Assembly: GCA_966212235.1 (NCBI GenBank)
Contig: CBIHPP010000005.1
Coordinates: 452,176 to 516,175, forward strand
Length of the DNA: 64,000 nt
DNA from: Niastella sp966212235
GTDB lineage: Bacteria > Bacteroidota > Bacteroidia > Chitinophagales > Chitinophagaceae
Direction of reading: 5' to 3'
Under the pieces are notes generated by a model. The model ran no database searches and had not been told where the DNA came from. It saw only the letters and a program-made list of their open reading frames with translations. Shown here in pieces: positions 25,654-32,930 of this stretch. Numbering within the stretch: position 1 is the first letter of the stretch; each line of letters starts with the position of its first letter. The position numbers were made by a program, and so were the translations under genes.

Positions 25654-25886
25654 CGTCTTGATTTGGCGGTTAGCAATAAATCGATCAGATTTTTCCCTAA
25701 CCAAGCAGTTTTTTTGAAATGGAAGATGGAGGCAGCAGGCATTCGTAAAATACGACGTTTCAAACTTTTGCTAAAAAAATTATTCCGCACTGGCCGGAAA
25801 TAAAGTATAAAAAACTGCAAGAAGCCATTATAAAAAGAAAGGTCTTACAAATGCATTTGCTTTGGCCGTCTGTTGGAACGCTGCCT
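25654..25886. other. intergenic region upstream of response regulator
   Basis: No gene is seen. It contains the upstream region of the minus-strand regulator and ends at repeat A copy 2. It includes an imperfect stem around TTCCGCACTGGCCGGAA (25782-25799). Confidence 0.45.
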
Positions 25887-26066
25887 ATCTTCCGTTGCGT
25901 CGCACACTGCCCCGCCTAGCTCTCCCTTCGCAATTATAAATACTAGTCGAAAGAAACAGTCGGGCAATGAAAAAGCCACCGTTTGGCAGCGATGGCTTTT
26001 TTCCCCTCAATTAATGAACGGTTAACTATATTATGGTTAACTATTCTATAAGGTACGCCGAAAGTT
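25887..26066 (+). repeat. long direct repeat A, copy 2 (right of response-regulator block)
   Basis: Same orientation as copy 1 at 23084-23250, with the same order of blocks: TCTTCCGTTGCGTCGCACAC, then AAAAAGCCACCGTTTGG with TGGCTTTTTT (25970-26002), then CTCAATTAATGAACGGTTAA and ACGCCGAAAG (copy 1 ACGCTGAAAG). The two copies enclose about 2.6 kb with all four receivers. Confidence 0.85.
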
Positions 26067-26163
26067 TCTGTCCGGCAAGCGAATTATGCGGTTATTGACC
26101 GCAATCAATCGATGACCCATCATACGCATAAAACCAATTATGAAGGAAACTTAGTTAAAGGAA

Positions 26164-26272
26164 AAAACTGCCCATTTGGGCAGCTTTTTCGGGTGATAAG
26201 TAATCATTAGCTTCAAACAGAGTATGAGCCAAAGAATTTTAATCACCAGTTTCAACATTTTGTTGACTTTTG
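26164..26272 (+). repeat. dispersed repeat D, copy 1, with terminator-like hairpin
   Basis: Begins with a stem (CTGCCC/GGGCAG) followed by Ts and contains CCAAAGAATTTTAATCACCA. Copy 2 is at 26819-26929. The copies align over about 110 bp. A 60-codon minus-strand frame across copy 1 is a by-product of the repeat. Confidence 0.7.
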
Positions 26273-26577
26273 GCCAACACTTAGCATCTTTCAATTTTGA
26301 AACTTTTGAGATGAAAGAATTACCTGTTGACACAGATTTGCTGTAGAAAAGGTGTTGGCCCGTATTAGTATACCTATGTTAAGTACTAAGATGGATAGAA
26401 ATAAAATTAGTAGTTAATGAATACATAGGTTATACGATGTACCCACTACTAATTTAATAAATTTCAGGGAGGTTAATATGAAAGAAGCGTCCTTGATATT
26501 TCAGAAGCTCAGTACTTGACGTAAATCAATTGAATTGATATAGTGAACTAAGCACATCTTTCAATTTTGAAACAACG
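26273..26577. other. gene-free interval with small inverted repeats and a 13-codon ORF
   Basis: An inverted repeat GGCCAACAC / GTGTTGGCC (26273 and 26350) brackets an AT-rich segment. The palindrome TTTCAATTTTGAAA occurs at about 26288 and 26550. A 13-codon ORF (MKEASLIFQKLST, ATG at 26478) has a strong GGGAGG site 5 bp upstream and is followed about 60 bp later by a strong terminator. It is too short for confidence but could be a tiny peptide gene or the start of a decayed gene. Confidence 0.4.
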
Positions 26578-26605
26578 GCCGGAAAGCGTACGCTTTCCGG
26601 CTTTT
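26578..26605 (+). terminator. strong rho-independent terminator
   Basis: A perfect 11-bp GC-rich stem GCCGGAAAGCG/CGCTTTCCGGC with a 2-base gap, then TTTT. No long gene lies upstream; only the 13-codon ORF at 26478 would be served by it. Confidence 0.8.
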
Positions 26606-26699
26606 GCTTAAAACATACGCGTTATAGGCTAATTGAAGTTTTAGTTATCCTGTACTTGAAACAACATTTGAATTTCTATTGGATTTTCTATAACAGCAC

Positions 26700-26775
26700 A
26701 GCCCCAGGCTGCAGTGCAAAGCCCAGCACCAGTACATACCATTGGACGGCAGATCAAAGCCATGCAGGTTAAGAA
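26700..26775 (+). repeat. dispersed repeat family C, copy 2
   Basis: Core CAAAGCCCAGCACCAGTACA, then CCATTGGACGGCAGATCAAA and GCCATGCAGG. It matches copy 1 at 22318-22393 closely and copy 3 at 27128-27205 less closely, and lies about 45 bp upstream of repeat D copy 2. Confidence 0.75.
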
Positions 26776-26818
26776 GCCCGCTGAGTGCAAAACGGTAAGC
26801 AATAGGACTTACAAGAGC

Positions 26819-26929
26819 AAAGCTGCCCATTTGAGCAGCTTTCGGGGGTGATTAACACTCAATAGCTTAAAGTATCAACCAAAGAATTTTAATCACCAGT
26901 TTCAAAATTTTTTTGAGGCTTTTAATCCT
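26819..26929 (+). repeat. dispersed repeat D, copy 2
   Basis: Starts with an AGCTGCCC...GAGCAGCT stem and carries the same CCAAAGAATTTTAATCACCA block as copy 1 at 26164-26272. Confidence 0.7.
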
Positions 26930-26967
26930 CAATTTCCTTTTTGACATGACCTTCAAAAAGAGAAGTG

Positions 26968-27000
26968 GCCGGGAGGTATAAAGTTCTTCCCGGCATTTTT
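26968..27000 (+). terminator. rho-independent terminator
   Basis: GCCGGGA/TCCCGGC with a 13-base loop followed by ATTTTT. It ends the repeat D copy 2 unit, and no gene is visible upstream. Confidence 0.7.
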
Positions 27001-27127
27001 AATAAAAGGGAACTGATTACGGATTAAATACAATTTTATTTAATCAGCATTTGGAACACTGTTGTGCAACAGTTGCGTCGCGCACTGCAACACTTACTCT
27101 TGCTTCACCTTTCCAACCGCAAAGCAC

Positions 27128-27205
27128 CCACGCACCCAAGCTTCAATACAAAGCCCAACACCAGCAGATACCATTGAACGACACAATAAAGCCAAACGCA
27201 GGTTA
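27128..27205 (+). repeat. dispersed repeat family C, copy 3
   Basis: Core ACAAAGCCCAACACCAGCAG, then ATACCATTGAACGACACAAT and AAAGCC, the most diverged of the three copies. It abuts the palindrome cluster that begins at 27216. Confidence 0.65.
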
Positions 27206-27215
27206 TAAAGGTCTC

Positions 27216-27730
27216 GGCGGATCATCGAACACAAAAAGGCGCGCCAGCACAACGAAAAGTGCGCAAAGACATTAAAATCACATTGCGCACTTTTGCGTTG
27301 CCGGAGATGGAATTTCCACCTCCGCGGGCTCCACTGGAAATTCCACTCCGTACTGCTTGTCACGCTTTTTGTATAGTTCGATGATCCGCCTTCGGGAAGC
27401 TCCTGTAGCCTGCTCCAAGCTTCACCCTAAGACTTACTCATTTCGCTGGCGCTCATTCCGTCGGCTAAGGGCGAAGCCTTACACAGTCTACCCGCTTCCA
27501 ATATTTAGCGCATCGCCTGGCAATGGAAAACTATAATGAAGGAATGATAGTGAGTTTTCCATTGCTGGGCGATGCTTATGCGCCCCTGCGCTGCCCCGCC
27601 CACCTTTATTTAATTAGCATAGCCTCCGCTTCGCTACGGCTCTATAACCAAGGACGTCACGGCGGTTAGCAGTGTGCCCGCGCTTCGCGCTCCCGCACAC
27701 TGCAGTGGGCGGGGCGGGCGCAACGGGGCG
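27216..27730. other. 515-bp stack of nested palindromes
   Basis: At least five strong inverted repeats: GGCGGATCATCGAAC/GTTCGATGATCCGCC (27216-27230 with 27376-27390), enclosing AACGAAAAGTGCGCAA and its mate (27251-27299, one bulge) and TGGAATTTCC/GGAAATTCCA (27308-27345, with flanking CGGAG/CTCCG). Then GCATCGCC plus CAATGGAAAACT with mates at 27553-27575; then GCCCCGCCCAC/GTGGGCGGGGC (27593-27603 with 27705-27715), enclosing CAGTGTGC/GCACACTG. It is GC-rich compared with its flanks and has no supported reading frame. It could be a non-autonomous mobile element, an origin of transfer or replication, or a large structured RNA. Confidence 0.7.
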
Positions 27731-28200
27731 CGGCAAGGCCAGCAGTACAACCCTCAGCGATAGGATATAGCAACTTTCATAAGTTTGTTGATGAGCTTTA
27801 TTATTTCGCTTCCAGACTCATTGGTGATAAACGGGGGTAAAAGACATTGTATCCGATACACTATCAATATCAAGACATTCCTCTATATCAGTGCCCGAAA
27901 CAATAGTTCTAATTTCTTATTTTTTAATTAATAATCAAACATTTATGAATCACTGCTTGCTATCAAAGTTTCCAATTAATTGAATGTCATATCTCAAGAA
28001 ATGGATAAACTACCCGAAGAATGTCAGAGCATTTTTAAGATGGTTTACGTGTATAAATCACGGAATAGGTATTGATTATTAAGATTTTAAGAAATTGCAA
28101 AGAGAGCGATATTTAATGGACAGTCAGGCAAAGGTCTTATTAAGGCAAAAATTTATAAAATAATTCATTAATAATCAAAAGCTTTCGCATTTTCGATTTT
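27731..28200. other. 470-bp interval containing relics only
   Basis: Apart from the sigma-factor relic (27986-28075) there is a minus-strand peptide trace near 27825-27925 (IRTIVSGTDIEECLDIDSV, in frame to a stop) with no start codon. Both look like leftovers of genes removed by past insertions or deletions. No intact gene is seen. Confidence 0.45.
27986..28075 (+). pseudogene. relic of ECF sigma factor (region 4)
   Basis: In frame, the sequence reads SQEMDKLPEECQSIFKMVY followed by unrelated residues and a stop at 28073-28075. The LPEECQSIFKMVY stretch is the start of sigma region 4 in ECF sigma factors of this phylum. The rest of region 4 and all of region 2 are absent, so this is a fragment. 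About 20 residues are recognisable. Confidence 0.6.
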
Positions 28201-28205
28201 CATAT

Positions 28206-28264
28206 TTGTGTCAGAGTAAAAAAAACTTCTATATTTAGACCGCCTCGCGCGGGCATAGAATAGG
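28206..28264 (+). promoter_or_regulatory. promoter and 5' hairpin leader of small membrane protein 1
   Basis: A TTG at 28206-28208 and TATATTTA at 28230-28237, with 21 bases between, fit the Bacteroidota promoter form. The hairpin CCGC/GCGG (28240-28252) starts where the transcript should begin. The leader then shares the GACAATAAAAA block and the ATTATGCCC-type start with the second gene. Confidence 0.6.
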
Positions 28265-28285
28265 AAGACAATAAAAAGTCATATT

Positions 28286-28522
28286 ATGCCCAAAACAAAT
28301 CTCCAAGTTTCAGACACTCCAGAACAAAAAATCCCTGACAATCTTAATGATAATTCACAAAGCGAAGTCATTATCAGATTTCTATGGTTTCTTATACATA
28401 TTAAGAATCCCAATCCTCACACAATTGAGATAGTAAAAAGAGTATTGAAATTTTGTGAGTTGTTGTTGGTATTGGCCTTCGTATACGCCTTAGTGAAAAT
28501 TTTCCTCTTATTGGCACATTGA
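28286..28522 (+). CDS. small single-span membrane protein 1
   Basis: A 78-residue protein: an unstructured Asn/Gln/Asp/Pro-rich N-terminus (1-28), an amphipathic middle (SEVIIRFLWFLIHIKN), and one strong membrane helix at about 54-76 (FCELLLVLAFVYALVKIFLLL). It shares its N-terminal style, start context and leader with the 55-residue protein at 28799, so they are diverged twins. Small hydrophobic proteins with structured leaders resemble type I toxins; this is an inference. It has its own promoter and probably its own terminator (28675-28710). Confidence 0.65.
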   Translation: MPKTNLQVSDTPEQKIPDNLNDNSQSEVIIRFLWFLIHIKNPNPHTIEIVKRVLKFCELLLVLAFVYALVKIFLLLAH

Positions 28523-28674
28523 ATTTCATTTCTTACATAGTTAATGTACTATTCCCCTAAGTAAACTTCCCATTACTGTCAAAGAAAAAGTATAAGAAAT
28601 ATAAATTGATCATGGTCAATCCTAAAAACCATTGTATTATTATTCAATGAATTACAATTCAATTTAATATCGCA

Positions 28675-28710
28675 GTACCTTACTCATAAGGTACCGTGTT
28701 CCTTTTGGGT
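28675..28710 (+). terminator. hairpin between the two small membrane protein genes
   Basis: A perfect 8-bp stem GTACCTTA/TAAGGTAC with a 4-base loop, then CGTGTTCCTTTT. The T-run is broken, so it may be an imperfect terminator. Confidence 0.5.
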
Positions 28711-28741
28711 TAACAATTTTTTTTTCTCATGAAAGGATAAA

Positions 28742-28763
28742 TACCTTTGAACCGCTTTAGCGG
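28742..28763 (+). promoter_or_regulatory. promoter -7 box and 5' hairpin of small membrane protein 2
   Basis: TACCTTTG (28742-28749) is an exact TAnnTTTG box. The perfect hairpin CCGC-TTTA-GCGG (28752-28763) follows at the expected transcript start, as in the first copy. The leader goes on with GGAGACAATAAAAAAGACAT to the start codon. Confidence 0.65.
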
Positions 28764-28798
28764 GACATAGTAGACGGAGACAATAAAAAAGACATACT

Positions 28799-28966
28799 AT
28801 GCCCAGTTCAAATCAAATACAAACTCCCCAGGATAACGATAAACCAGGTGAAGATTTAGAGATCAGATTAGGCCCATTTCTTATTAAGATTGGCCGAATT
28901 ACTAAAATGGCACTCGTTTTCCTATTTCTCGTATTAGCCTTCCTCCTTATATTATTTAAGTTTTGA
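28799..28966 (+). CDS. small single-span membrane protein 2 (twin of 28286 gene)
   Basis: A 55-residue protein from the ATG at 28799-28801: a polar N-terminus (SSNQIQTPQDNDKPGE), an amphipathic stretch (LEIRLGPFLIKIGRI) and one membrane helix at about 37-55 (MALVFLFLVLAFLLILFKF). The layout and start context (TATGCCC) match the 78-residue protein. GGAGA about 19 bp upstream may be a ribosome binding site. The 82-residue gene at 28980 starts 13 bp after the stop, so the two may be cotranscribed. Confidence 0.65.
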   Translation: MPSSNQIQTPQDNDKPGEDLEIRLGPFLIKIGRITKMALVFLFLVLAFLLILFKF

Positions 28967-28979
28967 CGTACTTTAGCCT

Positions 28980-29228
28980 ATGACGTTATATGAATTCAAT
29001 GCCTTAAATGAATTGGAGCAAACTGAAGCTCTGAAAGAACATGGTGTGGAACTTAGTAACCGAAAAGAAGGTGAGTACTCAGTCACCTTATATCAAATAG
29101 ATTCATTTTACGTCGAAGTGTATTCTCACAACTTCAATAGACGATATCGCAGTTTTCTATCAACTGACCCTTTGGAGCCATACATGAACACAATAGATAT
29201 TTCAGGGCTGTTTGATGAAGAGAAATGA
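28980..29228 (+). CDS. small conserved-looking hypothetical protein
   Basis: An 82-residue acidic soluble protein (MTLYEFNALNELEQTEAL, then YQIDSFYVEVYSHN and SFLSTDPLEPYM). This pattern recalls small orphan proteins of the Bacteroidota with no known function. It follows the second small membrane protein by 13 bp. If the pair forms a toxin-antitoxin-like unit, this would be the protein partner; there is no direct evidence. Confidence 0.65.
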   Translation: MTLYEFNALNELEQTEALKEHGVELSNRKEGEYSVTLYQIDSFYVEVYSHNFNRRYRSFLSTDPLEPYMNTIDISGLFDEEK

Positions 29229-29253
29229 TACCTTCCCCTGGTATTACACTATT

Positions 29254-29526
29254 TTACTTATCCGTGTTTGCTTCAACATGCTTCTGAATAGCCTGGGTAA
29301 TTAACTCAATGGTATGCGTGCCCGGGTTTTTTCCTTCAATCAATTTACAGTTTGGCACTCGATGCTTTAGCCCTTTGCCCCTGAAAATAGGCCGGTTTGA
29401 CTCCATAACAATCTCACCATTTCGAGCAATTATCCGGTACCGCTCACTACGATCATTAATATAAAGCTGTTCGACGGTAAGCCGGATTAATTTCCTGTGG
29501 TACTCTATGATGATTTGAAATGTCAT
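29254..29526 (-). CDS. hypothetical protein
   Basis: A 90-residue basic protein from the ATG at 29524-29526 (MTFQIIIEYHRKLIRLTVEQ, then RYRIIARNGEIVMESNRP). The beta-rich pattern suggests a small single domain, with a short helix near the end (ELITQAIQKHVEA). No family is assigned, although similar proteins occur in Chitinophagaceae accessory regions as far as I can recall. It converges with the 28980 gene, with 25 bp between stops. Confidence 0.55.
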   Translation of the reverse strand: MTFQIIIEYHRKLIRLTVEQLYINDRSERYRIIARNGEIVMESNRPIFRGKGLKHRVPNCKLIEGKNPGTHTIELITQAIQKHVEANTDK

Positions 29527-29642
29527 GTATTATCGACACAAGTTACACCCGAATTATGTAGTAAGAATTATCAGCAGCCGTACATGCCTGCCGCCAGTGA
29601 TGGCCGATAGAATAAAGCCGAGCTGCAGTAACACTGTTGGCG

Positions 29643-29717
29643 CATCAAAAACAACGGATGATGCGAATACTACATTTCAACCATACCAATTTTGTGCATC
29701 ATCCATTGTTTTCGATG
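29643..29717. repeat. 22-bp inverted repeat
   Basis: CATCAAAAACAACGGATGAT (continuing GC) at 29643-29664 pairs with the reverse copy at 29696-29717, with 2 mismatches and a 31-base loop. It lies between the 29254 gene and the XRE regulator terminator. It could be a decayed insertion element or a hairpin RNA. Confidence 0.6.
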
Positions 29718-29732
29718 TTTAATATATCCAGC

Positions 29733-29762
29733 AAAAAAGCCCAGGCTCAACACCAGGGCTTT
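29733..29762 (-). terminator. terminator of the XRE regulator gene
   Basis: On the minus strand, AAAGCCC/GGGCTTT with a 13-base loop is followed by TTTTTT. It lies 24 bp after the XRE stop. Confidence 0.75.
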
Positions 29763-29786
29763 ATATATTCCTTTTTATGTTTCTCC

Positions 29787-30203
29787 CTATTCTACCGACT
29801 TAAACATCATTTCCAACTTTTCTACTATCCTTCGCCATGGCCTCGTTTTGTTATTTTCCCAATCGCAAACAGTTCCACCATCTACTCCAATGATCTTGCC
29901 CATCTGCTTTTGGGATAGTCCTTGCAGGAACCGATACTTTTTTATCTTCCCACCCAATGTTGTCTCATCAGTGTCAAAAGGAAAATATCCTAAAAATGCA
30001 ATGACTTTTGGATACAGGTGGGTCTGCGGTTCATGCCGGTTAACCTCCCAATTGGTAATAGATTCCTCAGTTACCCCTAATCGTTCGGCAACATCCTTTT
30101 GCAACAGGTGAAGTTCCAGGCGCCGATTGCGTAGTTTCTCACCCAGGGTTACCGGATTATCTAAATACTTAACTCCCAGTGGTTTGGGGATTGTTCGTGT
30201 CAA
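29787..30203 (-). CDS. double-HTH XRE-family regulator at island boundary
   Basis: A 138-residue product if it starts at the TTG at 30201-30203; no ATG is found at the place where relatives start, and the longer open frame reaches into the comM relic and is not native. Two Cro/C1-type helix-turn-helix units are visible: GEKLRNRRLELHLLQKDVAE then VTEESITNWEVNRHEPQ, and GGKIKKYRFLQGLSQKQMGK then VDGGTVCDWENNK. The segment just before (IPKPLGVKYLDNPVT) matches the usual start of this protein type. The start codon may have been lost when the junction with comM formed. Confidence 0.65.
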   Translation of the reverse strand: MTRTIPKPLGVKYLDNPVTLGEKLRNRRLELHLLQKDVAERLGVTEESITNWEVNRHEPQTHLYPKVIAFLGYFPFDTDETTLGGKIKKYRFLQGLSQKQMGKIIGVDGGTVCDWENNKTRPWRRIVEKLEMMFKSVE

Positions 30204-30219
30204 TCGGGAAAAAGGCAAC

Positions 30220-30712
30220 GCATCTATGCCCCTGCGGCTTTTACAACCATCCCGAAAAAGAGTGCTCGTGTGCGCCGGGCGCTGTTCATAAATACCTGAA
30301 TAAAATATCAGGGCCTTTACTCGATCGCATAGACCTACATGTTGAAGTAACACCCGTTGCATTTAATGATCTGAATACGCAAAAGAACGGCGAGCCATCT
30401 GCGGCTATTCGCACAAGAGTTATACAGGCACGCGACATTCAAACCGAGCGATATAAAAACAATCCCGGTATCTATTGCAATGCACAAATAAACAGTAAGC
30501 AATTGAAGGAAGTATGTGTGCTCAATACTACCGGGCAAACCTTGCTAAAAACGGCAATGAACAAATTGAATTTATCGGCCCGGGCCTACAATCGCATTTT
30601 AAAAGTAAGCCGCACCATTGCCGACCTGGCAGCCAACGAGTGCATTTTACCCGAACATATAGCGGAAGCAATTACGTATAGAAACCTGGATAGAGAAAGC
30701 TGGGGAGGATAA
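30220..30712 (+). pseudogene. comM: C-terminal relic of comM (Mg-chelatase-like ATPase)
   Basis: Reads CPCGFYNHPEKECSCAPG, then YLNKISGPLLDRIDLHVEVT and, at the end, IAEAITYRNLDRESWGG, the C-terminal third of ComM/YifB, which promotes branch migration during natural transformation. The upstream two thirds with the Walker motifs are absent. Just before the first Cys the sequence GCATCTATG (30220-30228) remains from the usual ASMNPCPCG motif, with 8 bp missing, so the frame is also broken. The gene ends normally. comM is a known insertion site for genomic islands in other bacteria (Acinetobacter resistance islands). Confidence 0.8.
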
Positions 30713-30780
30713 CCAAAAAGGTTGAAAGCAATTAATATATGGCAAGAGAAAAATAAAGGCAAGCAGTTAGAACTTTATGG

Positions 30781-31539
30781 CTAGTTCTGTATCGTTTTAA
30801 GCGAGGGTGTATTCCACTCTTCGGCAGACATGTTTTTCTGGCTTTTACTTTTGAAGATCCTGGAAACTACCTCTCCAATGATCTGAGCGCCGGTTTTACG
30901 TACGATGCGTATATCTAACCAAAAGTTCGCATTGCGTACATAAAAAGCATCAAACTGGTAGCGGTGGAAAATGCTTTCGAAATCTTTGGTAGGACCGCGA
31001 TAGCCTTTGATCTGAGCTAAACCGGTAATACCTGGCTTTACCAGATTTCTGAATTTATATCCATTAATAGCATTCGCGAATTTATTGCAGTCGGCATACA
31101 TATGCGGACGTGGGCCTACAATACTCATCTGGCCCAGTAAAACATTTATAAATTGAGGAAACTCATCCAGACCGGTAACCCGTAAAAATTTACCTATGCG
31201 GGTAATCCGTGGATCGTTCTCACTTGCCTGGCGACTATCCGCTTCCAGGTTAATGTACATTGTACGCAGCTTATAGCACCAGAATACCCGGCCTAAAAAT
31301 CCAACACGTTTTTGCTTGAAGAAAATAGGTCCTTTTGAATCGAGCTTTATAAGGATCATCAGGATGGGCAGTAACCATGATAATACCAATACAATGACCA
31401 TCAGTGATGTTAGGATATCAAAACAACGTTTTGCAATGAAATATCCCTGCTTACGTTCTAAATATAACCTAAGAGAAGGGGGATGCTCAGTAAAAAACTT
31501 TATTCTTTTATAAACTAAATTTTCAGATTGCTCGATCAT
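30781..31539 (-). CDS. priming sugar-phosphate transferase (polyprenyl-phosphate, WcaJ/WbaP type)
   Basis: A 252-residue bacterial sugar transferase. It has a membrane hairpin at about 44-66 and then the catalytic core: KRVGFLGRVFWCYKLRTMY, the DE pair in GLDEFPQFINVL, and MSIVGPRPHM. Such enzymes move a hexose-1-phosphate from a nucleotide sugar to undecaprenyl phosphate and start polysaccharide repeat units. The long N-terminal sensor domain of WbaP-type enzymes is absent. It is divergent from the + strand genes, with a 468-bp gap, so it is expressed separately. Confidence 0.9.
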   Translation of the reverse strand: MIEQSENLVYKRIKFFTEHPPSLRLYLERKQGYFIAKRCFDILTSLMVIVLVLSWLLPILMILIKLDSKGPIFFKQKRVGFLGRVFWCYKLRTMYINLEADSRQASENDPRITRIGKFLRVTGLDEFPQFINVLLGQMSIVGPRPHMYADCNKFANAINGYKFRNLVKPGITGLAQIKGYRGPTKDFESIFHRYQFDAFYVRNANFWLDIRIVRKTGAQIIGEVVSRIFKSKSQKNMSAEEWNTPSLKTIQN

Positions 31540-32007
31540 AGCACAGGTATTATGGTTTCTTCAAGGACTTTGTTAACGAAATTAATGCCGTATTAGTACC
31601 TCGGTATTGCTTTAACTATAGTTTTAACATCTAAAACACCAAAATCATCTAAACCCCTAATAATTAAATGTTAAAACAGATGTTTAATAATCAATAAAAT
31701 CACTCCCTTGACAATGCAAACTTAAGAAAGGTTGCACCAAAAAAGGTTTAAAAATATTTTCACATTTTTATTTGAAACAGCAGCTCACACGATAATCCCT
31801 TAAATCTGCACGCTTATTTGCCAAAACTGCACAGTTATTGCTAAAATCACACACTTTATTAAACATTATACTTTCATACAAGCAACGTTTTAAGGCATTT
31901 TTGCACTCCATTAGTACATAAATGTTTAAAAATGCTTTTACATTTGCACTATTATTAAAAACCACTGTCAATTGAAGGTTAGATTTCGGTTAACCCTTAA
32001 TTAGAAA
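31540..32007. promoter_or_regulatory. 468-bp divergent intergenic region of the polysaccharide locus
   Basis: No gene is seen. The DNA is very AT-rich and must hold the promoters of the priming transferase and of the + strand cluster. No box matching TAnnTTTG with a well-placed TTG stands out. A 67-codon minus frame (31768-31971) looks non-coding. Confidence 0.5.
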
Positions 32008-32829
32008 ATGAAATCTTATCCCCAAAAAATTGATTTTTACCTGTTAATACCCTTCTACAATAACCTACCAGGGCTGCTTCATTCGTTACAGAGTGTACAA
32101 TATGATGCAGATAAGTATACAGTGGTGATTGTTGATGATGGTAGCAGTGAGCCTGTTACCCTTGATGAGCTATACAGGCAAATTTCCAGGGATATTGCCA
32201 TTGAAATTATTCAATTGCCTTGTAATAAGGGCATTACAATTGCCCTAAACACCGGCTTACAGTGGATCCTGAAGCAGAATAATGCACATTTTATCGCCCG
32301 GCTCGATTGTGGGGATACCTGCACGCCCGAGCGTTTTTATCACCAGGTAGCCTTTTTAAAGAAGCATCCTGAAATTAACCTGGTTGGCAGCTGGTGCATA
32401 TTTAAAGATCATTCAAGCAATGTCGCCTATAGGTATATTACCCCAACCCGACATAAAAAGATAAAAAGGGGTATGCATTTTCGGAATATTTTCATCCACC
32501 CTACGGTCATGTGGCGATTTGATGCCATGAAGGATAATGAACTTTATCCAGATACATATCCCGATGCTGAAGATTATGGCTTCTTTTACCAGCTCATGAT
32601 GAAAGGCGAATGTGCCATTATTCCGGAATATCTGGTTACCTGCGAAATTAATAACAAAGGTATTTCGTTGAGTTCCAGAAAAAAACAGCTCAACAGCCGT
32701 ATTAAAGTGGTGAAAGAATACGGAAAAAATAGGGTTTTACGTTATTTGGGAGTTTTAAAGTTGAGGTTGCTATTAATTATTCCATACAGCATCATTTTTT
32801 CGATTAAAAAATCGCTGTACGGAGTATAA
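32008..32829 (+). CDS. family 2 glycosyltransferase
   Basis: A 273-residue GT-A fold enzyme: LLIPFYNNLPGLLHSL near 12-27, VVIVDDGSSEP near 38-48, the DxD-type motif in ARLDCGDTCTPERF near 95-108, and an acceptor-side PDAEDYGFFYQLM near 188-200 with the usual catalytic acidic residues. The C-terminus is hydrophobic and may bind the membrane. It would add one sugar to the lipid-linked repeat unit. It is the first + strand gene of the locus. Confidence 0.88.
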   Translation: MKSYPQKIDFYLLIPFYNNLPGLLHSLQSVQYDADKYTVVIVDDGSSEPVTLDELYRQISRDIAIEIIQLPCNKGITIALNTGLQWILKQNNAHFIARLDCGDTCTPERFYHQVAFLKKHPEINLVGSWCIFKDHSSNVAYRYITPTRHKKIKRGMHFRNIFIHPTVMWRFDAMKDNELYPDTYPDAEDYGFFYQLMMKGECAIIPEYLVTCEINNKGISLSSRKKQLNSRIKVVKEYGKNRVLRYLGVLKLRLLLIIPYSIIFSIKKSLYGV

Positions 32830-32930
32830 ATATTTAAAAATGAATGCCATATGAATAAAATAGGGATTTATATTATATAAACCCCTGGAACAATTGCTTT
32901 TTTTTGCTGTTACCATTAAATCCATTTATT

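Noticed and set aside
27051..27363. Frames on both strands over repeat C copy 3 and the palindromes
   Set aside because: The open frames follow from the repeats and stems; the peptides lack a plausible composition.
27080..27730. Retron-type RNA
   Set aside because: The nested stems recall a retron RNA, but there is no reverse transcriptase gene nearby.
31768..31971. 67-codon minus-strand frame in the divergent gap
   Set aside because: Cysteine- and asparagine-rich translation typical of non-coding AT-rich DNA; no conserved pattern.
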